Position numbers and translations under genes: made by a program. 64,000 nt of DNA from Nostoc sp. PCC 7524 (GTDB taxonomy: Bacteria > Cyanobacteriota > Cyanobacteriia > Cyanobacteriales > Nostocaceae): NCBI RefSeq assembly GCF_000316645.1, contig NC_019684.1, positions 3,191,501 to 3,255,500 of the forward strand. Reading direction: 5' to 3'. Shown here piece by piece: positions 36,060 to 44,664 of this stretch. The notes under the pieces were generated by a model. That model ran no database searches. It had not been told where the DNA came from and saw nothing but the letters and a program-made list of their open reading frames with translations. Positions within the stretch are counted from its first letter, which is position 1. Each line of letters starts with the position of its first letter.

Positions 36060-37676
36060 ATGCAGAAGTTTTGGTTAAATTCTTTGTTATTTAGTCCAAC
36101 GATTCTGAGTATATTCATAGTTGCAGTTCCAGGAATTACATCTGAAGTACCTACAAATCAAGTTTCTAGCAACGCAGACAGCCTGGGACAAGTAACTTCA
36201 GTATCCCAATTGTCCGATGTCAACCCATCCGATTGGGCATTCCAAGCACTACAATCTCTCGTTGAGCGATATGGTTGCATTGCAGGCTATCCTAACCAAA
36301 CTTACCGAGGTAATCGTGCTTTAACTCGCTATGAGTTTGCCGCCGGTTTAAATGCTTGTCTAGACCAGATTAATCAACTAATTACTACCAGTACAGGTGA
36401 ACTAGCAACTAAAGAAGATTTAGCAACACTGCAAAAACTGCAAGAGGAGTATGCAGAGGAGTTGCAAACTGTGCGAGGTCAAGTTGATGCCCTAGAAGCA
36501 CGTACCGCCACTTTAGAATCTCGGCAATTCTCTACAACTACTAAACTGCGGGGAGAAGCAATTTTTGGACTGGCTGGTGTGTTTGGTTCAGATAGAGCCA
36601 TTAATACCGATGCCCAAAATCGTGGTACTACCAGAACAGACCTTGATGAAAATGTGATTTTTGCCGATCGCATCCGGTTGAACTTTGACACTAGCTTCAC
36701 TGGTAAAGACCGGTTGAGAGTGAGGTTACAAGGAAGAAACATCACCCCGTTTAATACAGCCGTAACTGGTACTAACCAAACTCGTTTAGGGTTTGATGGT
36801 AATGAATCCAACGATGTCAGCATAGCAACTCTATTTTATCGTTTTCCCGTCAGCGACTCCACAACCCTCAACATCGCAACCGAAGGGTTGGAATATATTG
36901 ATGAAGTACCTGCTCTCAGTCGCAACTTCGACTCTAGTGGTTCAGGTGCGCTATCTCGTTTTGGACGTTATAACCCAACTTATCGCGCTACAGAAGGGCC
37001 GGGTATCATTATTAATCACAAATTCAATGATGCTCTGACTCTAACTGCGGGTTACGTTGTGCCGTCGGGTGTTGGTAATGACCCCAGTAACGGCAGAGGA
37101 ATGTTTAATGGTAGTTATTCCGCATTAGGACAACTGACTTTCCAGCCAAGCTCACAATTAAGTTTGGCTTTTACTTATGTCAATGCCTATTACACCAACG
37201 GTAGCGGAGTCACAGGTAGCACTGGTACTGGTTTTGCTAATAACCCATTCAACGGGGCGCGAACCTCTGTGAATAATTACAGTGTTAGTGCCAATTACAA
37301 ATTCAGTCCTAAATTTACCCTCACAGCTTGGGGCGGTTACACCAATGCTCAAGCTGAGAATACAGCCGTTGCTAGGAGCAATGCAGATATTTGGAACTGG
37401 GCAGTGCAGCTAGGCCTTCCCGATTTTGGTCGGGAGGGAAATTTTGCTGGTATTGTGTTTGGTGCGCCGCCTTACGTTGCTGAAAATCAGTTCGTGAGTG
37501 GTGCTAATCGCCGCCAAGATGGTGATGTCTCTTATCATTTAGAAGCCTTCTATAGATATAAGCTGAATGACAACATTGCTATTACTCCAGGATTAATCAC
37601 TATCTTTAATCCTGAAGGTAATAGCGAAAACCCTAACATCTATGTGGGAGTAGTGCGTACCACTTTTACCTTCTAG
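36060..37676 (+). CDS. SLH-domain OprB-type outer-membrane porin (iron-uptake porin type)
   Basis: 538 residues. A signal peptide is followed by an S-layer-homology domain (residues 52-110: LSDVNPSDWAFQALQSLVERYGCIAGYP, RALTRYEFAAGLNACLDQI), a coiled coil (110-155, LATLQKLQEEYAEELQTVRGQVDALEAR) and a C-terminal beta-barrel of about 380 residues ending in aromatic TTFTF, the normal outer-membrane assembly signal. This SLH-coiled coil-barrel plan is the major cyanobacterial porin type, which anchors the outer membrane to peptidoglycan and passes small solutes and inorganic ions. Located next to the phn import operon but with its own promoter region. Confidence 0.92.
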   Translation: MQKFWLNSLLFSPTILSIFIVAVPGITSEVPTNQVSSNADSLGQVTSVSQLSDVNPSDWAFQALQSLVERYGCIAGYPNQTYRGNRALTRYEFAAGLNACLDQINQLITTSTGELATKEDLATLQKLQEEYAEELQTVRGQVDALEARTATLESRQFSTTTKLRGEAIFGLAGVFGSDRAINTDAQNRGTTRTDLDENVIFADRIRLNFDTSFTGKDRLRVRLQGRNITPFNTAVTGTNQTRLGFDGNESNDVSIATLFYRFPVSDSTTLNIATEGLEYIDEVPALSRNFDSSGSGALSRFGRYNPTYRATEGPGIIINHKFNDALTLTAGYVVPSGVGNDPSNGRGMFNGSYSALGQLTFQPSSQLSLAFTYVNAYYTNGSGVTGSTGTGFANNPFNGARTSVNNYSVSANYKFSPKFTLTAWGGYTNAQAENTAVARSNADIWNWAVQLGLPDFGREGNFAGIVFGAPPYVAENQFVSGANRRQDGDVSYHLEAFYRYKLNDNIAITPGLITIFNPEGNSENPNIYVGVVRTTFTF

Positions 37677-37685
37677 GGTGAACAA

Positions 37686-37776
37686 GGTGCGTCAGTCAGA
37701 GAAACCCTTGATATACCGATAAATTATTCGTACTGACGCACCATACATATTGGATATTTTTGATTTGGAAGTCCCT
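37686..37776. repeat. GGTGCGTCAG palindromic repeat, copy B
   Basis: GGTGCGTCAG (37686-37695) and CTGACGCACC (37733-37742) flank a core nearly identical to copy A at 30329-30385. TGATTTGGAAGTCCCT at 37761-37776 is the reverse complement of copy A's left flank. It begins 10 bases after the porin stop codon, so its hairpin may form in the porin mRNA. Confidence 0.7.
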
Positions 37777-37784
37777 GAGCGTAA

Positions 37785-37829
37785 AAATACGGCGATATTT
37801 GTAAACAAGCTACAAATATCGCCGTATTT
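37785..37829. terminator. 19-bp perfect stem-loop, possibly a bidirectional terminator
   Basis: AAATACGGCGATATTTGTA (37785-37803) is followed by the loop AACAAGC and its exact reverse complement (37811-37829). T-rich bases follow on both strands (TTTATAT on plus, TTTTTACG on minus). It lies about 110 bases after the porin stop with no gene on the minus strand to its right for kilobases. A stem this long and perfect may instead be a repeat element. Confidence 0.45.
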
Positions 37830-38120
37830 ATATCTAAATGCTCTAGAAATTATGACTGTATTCTGCTAAAAACAGCCTCAATATTAGGCTCGTTAAACTG
37901 ATTATTTCAGGCATAAATTCTATTAATGTAGCCATGCCAACAATTTTTATAACCTCATTAGCTTAGAATGATAAATTGTGTCCAATTAGGGAAGATTGCC
38001 GACTAAATTTTTAGATAGATTTTTTAGTCAAGTTTTACTTATTTGGTCTAATATAGAATAACAGCAGTTCCAAAAATAGTGATCATAGTCATTGGCTAAG
38101 AAATGCTAGCTACCTGGTTA

Positions 38121-38247
38121 ATGCTGCTGAACTATCCAGCAGTTGAGGGTTAGCAGCATAGACAAAGCTTTGGTGAAAAGCTAGTCAAAAACATGACCAG
38201 TGTAATTCATCACTGTGACTTAGCCGCCTACCTCAACAGAGTTGGGG
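38121..38247 (+). ncRNA. Candidate structured RNA in a 1-kb gene-poor region
   Basis: Several hairpins cluster here. CTGCTG (38124-38129) can pair with CAGCAG (38137-38142), or ATGCTGCT (38121-38128) with AGCAGCAT (38152-38159); the two pairings exclude each other. Then CAGTG/CACTG (38198-38202, 38211-38215) and CCTCAAC/GTTGGGG (38231-38237, 38241-38247). No protein frame covers it. The CACTGTGA and GCAGCCAGAAG strings faintly recall parts of cobalamin riboswitches, but the core pattern is not convincing. The rest of the gap 37830-38684 shows nothing I can name. Confidence 0.3.
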
Positions 38248-38684
38248 GACGTTTACCGATAAAAAAGAATGGGCTACGCCTAGACTTTGCGAACAGCAGC
38301 CAGAAGTCATATTGAAATCTGTGCTACTGATAATTCGTTATAGGTATATGTTGGCATCAAATCTAATATTTGATGATCTAGCTAACGAGAATTGCTTCCC
38401 AAAAAGGGTTGTATTTGTTCTCTTTTGATGAAAACTTTTGACTTTTGTTCAAAAGTTGCATTTATTTTTCAGGTCAATCGATGTTCTAGATTGTCTGAGG
38501 TGAGTTACATCTAGACTAACCTCTAACTAGAAGCTTCATCAGTATAGTGACCTAATTATCATTCATTCATCCAAATTTTGGGTGAAAAGTTGTTTTTGCT
38601 GCATTTCAGTTAGGGAATGTACTGTTTCAACTTGTCATAATTTTACTTGTTAACTTCTCACACACTCTAATTTCCCTAAAGGTC

Positions 38685-38786
38685 ATGAATGATTTTGAAT
38701 TTATATCTACTATCTGTATCGTAGCCGTAGTCTACCTTTCCAGCGTTTACTTGTGGCTCTCACTTTCTCAGCACTTAAATGAGTGA
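38685..38786 (+). CDS. Possible 33-residue single-span membrane protein
   Basis: ATG 38685 encodes MNDFEFISTICIVAVVYLSS then VYLWLSLSQHLNE. One transmembrane helix with a short acidic lead and polar tail is the format of the tiny subunits of cyanobacterial photosynthetic and NDH-1 complexes. I cannot match it to a named one. AAAGG precedes the ATG by only a few bases, too close for an ideal ribosome site. The two MscS genes follow 124 bases later. Confidence 0.4.
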   Translation: MNDFEFISTICIVAVVYLSSVYLWLSLSQHLNE

Positions 38787-38910
38787 ACCGACTGTTGTAC
38801 AATGCACTATAAATCATGATTAGGTCTCTAATTATTAGAGATCCTTCTTCATGTCATGGCAAATAATGTAGAGATTTGCCAAACAGTTGCTTGTGCCATA
38901 ATTGAGATAA

Positions 38911-40008
38911 ATGTTGACTTTTTTACCAGAAATTCTGACAAGTGGAGAGCTACAAATTGGTTTACTTGGTCTAGTGGGAGGATTTTGTATATTTTTAGGA
39001 GGACGTTTATTTATTGACCAAATCAAGATATTTTGGCAGAATCTATTTAAACTACAACTGAGTGACCCTTATCAAAAGTTAATCAAGCCAAATGAGGGCT
39101 TAATCACTGTCGTTAGTATAATTGGTATTATTGAGACGATTACAGTTATTTTTCCCAAAAATCAGTGGACTAATTCCTTTGAAATTATCACTAGCTTAAT
39201 ATTAGCGATCGCAGCCAGTTGGTTAGCATCACAATTATTTAAAAACTTCTTTGATTTCTATCTATTAAACGCTGCCTTCAAGAGTGGGCAAAAAATCAGT
39301 AGCGAGTTACTAATTCTCTTCAAGTGGTTAGCTAATCTGATTATTGTCTTCTTAGCCATTCTCATTTACGCCCAAACACATCAAATTAATGTTTTCGGCT
39401 TACTAGCGAGTTTAGGAATTGGTGGTTTAGCAGTAGCCTTTGCCGCCCAAAAAACATTAGAACAAGTTTTAGGGGGAATTGTTCTCTATCTGGATAGACC
39501 TTTTGTAATTGATGATTATATTGGTTTACCCGATGGTACTTTTGGCAGAGTTGAGTCTATAGGCTTGAGGTCTACCCGCATTAGAACTTCTGGGAAAGGC
39601 ACATTAGTTATAGTTCCCAACAGTTCCTTGACACAAGTGAATATTGAAAACTTCACTGGTGCTAAGAAACTCATGTCTATTCTTTATTTAAAATTCTTTC
39701 GCGTGATTAGTAGTGAAGAAAGAGCCTTAATTCGTCAGGTAATTATCAATAGTAGCAATGATATTTTCGGTATCGACTCCCGCAATACAGAAGTTACTTT
39801 TAAAAATATTAATTCCTTAGCAGATGTAGAGATTACCCAAGCACAAGTTGCTTTCTTTATTTTAGGGACTGGAGATGTATCAATGGAATTGCGTCGTCAA
39901 CTGCTAGACTTGGCTACTCAAAGCATCACTCAATATTTAAAAGAATATGGTATTGCCTTTGAGATAGAAGAACCAACAATTTATGTTGACTCACCGATTA
40001 CAATTTAG
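38911..40008 (+). CDS. MscS-family mechanosensitive channel 1
   Basis: 365 residues. Four to five N-terminal helices are followed by the MscS pore helix and beta domain: FGLLASLGIGGLAVAFAAQKTLEQVLGGIVLYLDRPFVIDDYI, VESIGLRSTRIRTSGKGTLVIVPNSSL. The glycine/alanine-rich GLAVAFAAQ helix lines the pore in MscS. The C-terminal alpha/beta domain ends EEPTIYVDSPITI. It opens under membrane tension to release solutes during hypo-osmotic shock. It sits 2 bases before a paralogous channel gene with the same ending motif, so the pair is a tandem duplication in one operon. It is shorter than the large cyanobacterial MscS types and has no cNMP domain. Confidence 0.92.
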   Translation: MLTFLPEILTSGELQIGLLGLVGGFCIFLGGRLFIDQIKIFWQNLFKLQLSDPYQKLIKPNEGLITVVSIIGIIETITVIFPKNQWTNSFEIITSLILAIAASWLASQLFKNFFDFYLLNAAFKSGQKISSELLILFKWLANLIIVFLAILIYAQTHQINVFGLLASLGIGGLAVAFAAQKTLEQVLGGIVLYLDRPFVIDDYIGLPDGTFGRVESIGLRSTRIRTSGKGTLVIVPNSSLTQVNIENFTGAKKLMSILYLKFFRVISSEERALIRQVIINSSNDIFGIDSRNTEVTFKNINSLADVEITQAQVAFFILGTGDVSMELRRQLLDLATQSITQYLKEYGIAFEIEEPTIYVDSPITI

Positions 40009-40010
40009 CA

Positions 40011-41144
40011 ATGATGACAGAACTTTCCAACTTTATTCTCAAATTTCTCCAACGTGATACAACAATCTATGCTCTGACTAAATTTGGCATATTTCTTTTC
40101 TTTATCCTCATATCATGGTTAGTAGGACGCTACACTCCCAGCTTTGTGCGAATTGCTATTCAGCGTTTTGCACCCCAGCAAGTTGCTAGTATTTATAACA
40201 ACTTAATTGAACCCATTAGAAACTTATTTAAAATCACAGGGACATTAATTCTCGTTTCCCTATCCTTATCATGGATTGAAGAATATACATCAGTCTACAG
40301 ATTTTTATCACCAATTGTAGATTTAGCTGTGATTATTAGTCTGGCGTGGCTAGCATCAAGCTTATTCCGTCAATTTATTCGTGTGTATGGTATTGAATTA
40401 GTACGAAAGTTTGGCAGAGAAGTAGACGAATTACTTTTGGTATTTGAGACTCTGGCCAACGTCATCATTGGATTTATTGCTGTTTTGGCATTTGCTCAAA
40501 GCCAACAGTTTAATTTAATCGGGTTATTAACTGGTTTGGGAATTGGGGGTTTAGCCGTGGCTTTTGCGGCTCAAAAAACCCTGGAACAATTGCTAGGAAC
40601 AATAGTGTTGTATTTAGATAGACCTTTTGTTCCTGGTGAGTATATTCGGTTGCAAAAATCTGGACAAATTCCCGAAGGTTTATTTGGCAGGGTGGAATCA
40701 ATTGGGATTCGTTCCACTAAAATTCGGACAGCTGCTAAAAGTACCTTGTTTATTATTCCGAATTCTATCTTGGCAAATTTAGAGATAGAAAATATTACGC
40801 GCGGTAAAAAAGTCATGGTTTTACTTTACCTTGACTTTTTACATTTCCTAGCAGATAAAGAACAAGCCTTAGTGCAGCAAGTAATTGTTGAGAGTACCAA
40901 CTCTTTGTTTGGAATTGACCCAGGTAGCACCAGTATTACTTTTTTAAATCACCATTCATCCAAGGAAACCACCCGTACCAGAGTGACATTTTTTATTTTG
41001 GGTTCCAGCGATAACTCATTGCAATTGCGTAAGCGTCTTTTAGAGTTGGCAAATGAAAAAATCTCTAAAAAATTAATCAATCATGGCATTGAGTTCACCA
41101 TGCAAGAACCAACTATTTATGTGGAATCACCTGTGACTATTTGA
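40011..41144 (+). CDS. MscS-family mechanosensitive channel 2
   Basis: 377 residues, paralogue of the preceding gene: LTGLGIGGLAVAFAAQKTLEQLLGTIVLYLDRPFVPGEYI, VESIGIRSTKIRTAAKSTLFIIPNSIL and a matching C-terminus EPTIYVESPVTI. Four helices precede the pore helix. An insertion after GEYIRLQKSGQIPEG distinguishes it from its neighbour. The start is ATG 40011 or 40014, two bases after the previous stop, which implies translational coupling. The two subunits could form separate heptamers or mixed channels. Confidence 0.92.
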   Translation: MMTELSNFILKFLQRDTTIYALTKFGIFLFFILISWLVGRYTPSFVRIAIQRFAPQQVASIYNNLIEPIRNLFKITGTLILVSLSLSWIEEYTSVYRFLSPIVDLAVIISLAWLASSLFRQFIRVYGIELVRKFGREVDELLLVFETLANVIIGFIAVLAFAQSQQFNLIGLLTGLGIGGLAVAFAAQKTLEQLLGTIVLYLDRPFVPGEYIRLQKSGQIPEGLFGRVESIGIRSTKIRTAAKSTLFIIPNSILANLEIENITRGKKVMVLLYLDFLHFLADKEQALVQQVIVESTNSLFGIDPGSTSITFLNHHSSKETTRTRVTFFILGSSDNSLQLRKRLLELANEKISKKLINHGIEFTMQEPTIYVESPVTI

Positions 41145-41194
41145 GCATAGGGCATTGGCTTAAAATCTCCTCTGCCCCTCTGCTTTTCCTAAAC

Positions 41195-42475
41195 TTACTG
41201 CAAACGTACAGCCACACTACCAGCATGGGCGGGTAAACCTTCGGCTTCTGCTAAAGTGACCGCTGCTTGACCGATTTCCTGCAATGCAGCTTGATTGCAT
41301 TCTAAATAGGTAATGCGCTTGATAAAGTCGTAAACACTTAAACCAGAAGAAAAACGGGCAGAACGGGCAGTAGGTAGCACATGATTGGGGCCGCCTAAAT
41401 AATCGCCAATGGCTTCTGGGGTGTAGCGTCCTAAAAACATACTGCCGGCGCATTTAATTTGGCTAGCTAGTAATTGGGGATTGTCTACGCACAATTCTAC
41501 GTGTTCGGGAGCTAGTTGATTGAGTAGGGGGATGCTGTCTGCTAAATCATTGACGATAATGACTGCTCCATGCTTTTCCCAACTGGTGCTGGCGGCTGCT
41601 TGGGTGGATAGTTGAGGAATAACTTGGTCAACTGCGGCGATGACTTGTTGGGCAAAGGTTTCAGAGTCGGTAATTAAAATAGACTGGGCGCTGGGGTCGT
41701 GTTCTGCTTGGGAGAGTAAATCCCAGGCTATCCATTCGGGGTTGTTTTTATCGTCAGCTACTACCAAAATTTCTGAAGGGCCGGCGATACTGTCTATACC
41801 CACAGTCCCGAATACCTGACGCTTGGCTTCTGCAACGTAGGCATTACCGGGACCGACAATCTTATCTACAGGGGTAATAGTTTCTGTACCATAGGCGAGG
41901 GCTGCTATTGCTTGCGCTCCACCAATACAATATATTTCTGTCACACCCGCAACTTGGGCAGCTGCCAAGACAACGGGATTAATTTCACCGCGAGGCATAG
42001 GTACTGCCATCACAATCCGTTCCACACCGGCGATTTTGGCGGGTAGGGCATTCATCAATACAGAACTAGGATAACTGGCGCGTCCTCCGGGGACGTAAAT
42101 CCCGACTTGGGTAAGGGACACCCAATTTAAACCGAGTTTTACGCCTACGGTGTCGGTGTAGCCGATGTCTTGGGGTAATTGCTTGTGGTGGAAAGAACTG
42201 ATACGTTCAGCAGCGAGTTCAAGGGCTGCTTTGACTCCAGCCGGACATTTAGCGGCTTGTTCAGCAATGAAGATGGCACTTAAACGTAAAGATTCCGGGT
42301 TGAAATGGTCAAACCGACTGGTGTATTCCTTAACTGCCGCATCCCCCCGCCCTTTGACATCGGCGAGGATATCTCTGACTGTACCACTAACATCAACCGT
42401 TGCTTCCCGGCGATCGCTCACCAGTGTTTTGAACTTGACGGCAAAATCGTTGTCGGTTGTTTTGAGGAGTTGCAT
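41195..42475 (-). CDS. hisD: Histidinol dehydrogenase
   Basis: 426 residues. The conserved blocks GIYVPGGRASYPSSVLMNALPAKIAGV, VDKIVGPGNAYVAEAKRQVFGTVGIDSIAGPSEILVVAD, LAPEHVEL and the final GLPAHAGSVAVR region are all intact, including the Glu-His catalytic pair (APEHVE) and the metal-binding LSQAEHDPSAQS segment. It oxidises L-histidinol to L-histidine in two NAD-dependent steps, the last of histidine synthesis. It stands alone rather than in a his operon, as is usual in cyanobacteria. Its stop faces the MscS operon, 50 bp away. Confidence 0.96.
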   Translation of the reverse strand: MQLLKTTDNDFAVKFKTLVSDRREATVDVSGTVRDILADVKGRGDAAVKEYTSRFDHFNPESLRLSAIFIAEQAAKCPAGVKAALELAAERISSFHHKQLPQDIGYTDTVGVKLGLNWVSLTQVGIYVPGGRASYPSSVLMNALPAKIAGVERIVMAVPMPRGEINPVVLAAAQVAGVTEIYCIGGAQAIAALAYGTETITPVDKIVGPGNAYVAEAKRQVFGTVGIDSIAGPSEILVVADDKNNPEWIAWDLLSQAEHDPSAQSILITDSETFAQQVIAAVDQVIPQLSTQAAASTSWEKHGAVIIVNDLADSIPLLNQLAPEHVELCVDNPQLLASQIKCAGSMFLGRYTPEAIGDYLGGPNHVLPTARSARFSSGLSVYDFIKRITYLECNQAALQEIGQAAVTLAEAEGLPAHAGSVAVRLQ

Positions 42476-42577
42476 GGACAGTATCTCTGAAGGAATCCAG
42501 GTTTGCAGTAAGGATAATATTTAGTGTAGAACGCTAGTACAGTTTAGTGAAAGTCAAATTCCATCTTGTTGTCATAG

Positions 42578-43006
42578 TTATTGTGGGGCTTTCTTCTTTG
42601 GACTGACTGCAAAATATAGCTGTGAGCGATAAAAACAAACGTCAAACTCCATGAAAAAATTTACTTGCCCTAAAATCATGGGAACTTGCACAGCTTTTGT
42701 CCAAGCAAATACGAGTTGCACAGGTTCAAATTTACCAACTGTTGCTTGAATCACAACAACACGAGCCTCATACTGAGCAAGATTTCCCGTTAAGTTTAAA
42801 GTTGCTGTCTGACGTTCCCAAACATATCCGAGATCAAGACCTATTGGATAGGGTAATACGTTTACTGTTGCACCTGTATCTAACAGGGCGGATGTTGTTA
42901 TGGCGCATTGCTGGCTTGCAAGTACAAGTGGCATATATGGGCGAAACCCAACTTCCCCTAATGTTGTATCAGCGTTGACAAAAGGGAACTGCTCAACATT
43001 AGACAT
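42578..43006 (-). CDS. Retropepsin-like aspartic protease
   Basis: 142 residues. The active-site motif is SALLDTGATVNVLP, with Asp43-Thr-Gly-Ala, and the later flap-end motif PMILGQVNFFMEFDVCF supplies the hydrophobic ILG seen in retropepsin-like monomers. The enzyme would act as a homodimer with one Asp per chain. Its start overlaps the stop of the 71-residue gene upstream by 8 bp, so the two are translated together. Similar small-protein/protease pairs are scattered through cyanobacterial genomes. The substrate is unknown. Confidence 0.75.
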   Translation of the reverse strand: MSNVEQFPFVNADTTLGEVGFRPYMPLVLASQQCAITTSALLDTGATVNVLPYPIGLDLGYVWERQTATLNLTGNLAQYEARVVVIQATVGKFEPVQLVFAWTKAVQVPMILGQVNFFMEFDVCFYRSQLYFAVSPKKKAPQ

Positions 43007-43214
43007 TGTTTTGATTTTTTGTGGCTTGTAAAACTTCTAGCATTGTGTTCGCTGCTTCAAAAGCATCATAAGGAGACCAGACGGGATAAGATTGTTCTGG
43101 TTTAATTAAGTCAGTTTCTTGTTGGGCTAATTCAGAAATCAACACTTGCACAACATACAGTTTTTCAGCACGGCTAAGTCCTTGCAGCGTGTTAAGTAAT
43201 TCTGATGAAACCAT
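42999..43214 (-). CDS. Small helical protein paired with the retropepsin-like gene
   Basis: 71 residues: MVSSELLNTLQGLSRAEKLYVV then a helix VLISELAQQETDLI and a loop PEQSYPVWSPYDAFEAANTML. The LSRAEKLYVVQVLISELA helix and the YPVWSPYDA loop recur in small cyanobacterial proteins next to aspartic-protease-like genes. Function is not known; the format (small partner overlapping a downstream enzyme by 8 bp) recalls antitoxin-toxin pairs, but nothing proves that. ATG 43214. Confidence 0.65.
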   Translation of the reverse strand: MVSSELLNTLQGLSRAEKLYVVQVLISELAQQETDLIKPEQSYPVWSPYDAFEAANTMLEVLQATKNQNNV

Positions 43215-43392
43215 GCTTGATACTCCAACTGATTTAATAGCCTGACTCCATCATAGGACGCTTACTGGTCAGCGATCGCTCACCCATCTTTTGAACTTCA
43301 CACCTAAATCATCAACTTGCATCCTGGCGGGTGGTTGTGAATAATACATAGGGAAAGCTCTAGGCTTAAATCCCTATAAATTATAGATAACT

Positions 43393-44565
43393 ATGACCAC
43401 CATCATCTTTGTACATGGCACAGGGGTAAGGGGACGGGAATATGAGGAAACTTTTCGGGTAATTCAGCAGAAAATTCATGCCCAAAACCCAGATGTTATG
43501 GTTGCGCCTTGTCTGTGGGGTGATTTATTTGGCACAAAGTTAAACGCTCAAGGTGCATCAGTACCTTTCTATGATGCAACGCTGGGTTTAGAAGAGACAC
43601 AAACAGAAGACGCAGATATTGTCCTGTGGGGGGAATTATACCGTGATCCTTTATATGAATTGCGATCGCTGTCTTTAAAATCGATTGAACAACGCAGCCT
43701 CAATCCTTTTGGAGAGCAACCCGCAGATAGGTTACAGTCACGACTGCAAGATTTCACCCCTACCGCCGAACTCGAAGCGGAATTGTCCCAAGCGGGAATT
43801 GCTGATGTGTTTGGGGAAGCGCGAGCAGCAGTGATTCACTCTCAGGCTTATGAGGAAGTTTTACCCACACTCAGCGAATCTGATTTCAATGAGTATGTGG
43901 CAGTTGTAGCTAGGGCAATTGTCGCTCAAGCAATGTTGATTTGTGAACAACAGCAAAGATTTGTGCCTATACTCACCGATGCACAATTGCGTGACAAGGT
44001 TGTGGAATTGCTAGTTTTAGATTTAGCAGAAGCGGAGTTAGGTTTGCGTAGGTGGTTATTACAACCATTGCTGCACCTGGGAACCAATTATGTTAAGCGC
44101 AGACGGGGTGCTGTTACAGATAAGGTTTCACCAATGCCCTCTGATATTTTGTTGTATCAGACACGGGGCGAGAAAATTCGGGCTTTTATCCAAGAACAAA
44201 TTGCCCAAGCTGAACCGCCAGTAGTGTTACTTGCCCATAGTTTAGGGGGTATTGCTTGTGTAGATTTGCTGGTGCAGCAACCACTGTCTCAGGTGGAATT
44301 ATTAGTTACTGTGGGTTCTCAAGCTCCGTTTTTATATGAGATTAACGCCTTGTACAGTTTAGAGTATGGTCAACCACTGCCGGAATATTTCCCGGAATGG
44401 TTAAATATTTATGATTTGCGGGATTTCCTCAGCTACGTGGGTAGTAGAATTTTTCCTAATGTTCAGGATGTAGAGGTAAATAGTCAACAGCCATTCCCCC
44501 GTTCTCACAGTGCTTATTGGACGAATGCTACAACTTGGGAGGCGATTTTTGCGAGGTTGCGATGA
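43393..44565 (+). CDS. Alpha/beta hydrolase beside an NLR-like gene
   Basis: 390 residues. TIIFVHGTGVRG near the N-terminus and the nucleophile elbow LLAHSLGGIA (Ser283) define a serine alpha/beta hydrolase. The conserved SHSAYWTN end supplies a candidate catalytic His372. A large insertion between strands (residues 60-250), including a helical arm, sets it apart from ordinary esterases. It is followed after about 100 bp by a caspase-NB-ARC-TPR gene in the same direction. In bacterial conflict systems such hydrolases can act as effectors or accessory enzymes; here that role is inferred from position. Start ATG 43393. Confidence 0.82.
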   Translation: MTTIIFVHGTGVRGREYEETFRVIQQKIHAQNPDVMVAPCLWGDLFGTKLNAQGASVPFYDATLGLEETQTEDADIVLWGELYRDPLYELRSLSLKSIEQRSLNPFGEQPADRLQSRLQDFTPTAELEAELSQAGIADVFGEARAAVIHSQAYEEVLPTLSESDFNEYVAVVARAIVAQAMLICEQQQRFVPILTDAQLRDKVVELLVLDLAEAELGLRRWLLQPLLHLGTNYVKRRRGAVTDKVSPMPSDILLYQTRGEKIRAFIQEQIAQAEPPVVLLAHSLGGIACVDLLVQQPLSQVELLVTVGSQAPFLYEINALYSLEYGQPLPEYFPEWLNIYDLRDFLSYVGSRIFPNVQDVEVNSQQPFPRSHSAYWTNATTWEAIFARLR

Positions 44566-44664
44566 TGTAATTGAAACGCTAAGGGGCGCGGAGGTAAACG
44601 CAGAGGTACGCAAAGAATTAGCTATGAATGAAATGCTGTACTTAATATTAAGGTTTTGGTCATT

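Noticed and set aside
38121..38330. Cobalamin riboswitch
   Set aside because: Only short strings (CACTGTGA, GCAGCCAGAAG) are reminiscent; the conserved core and box order are not found.
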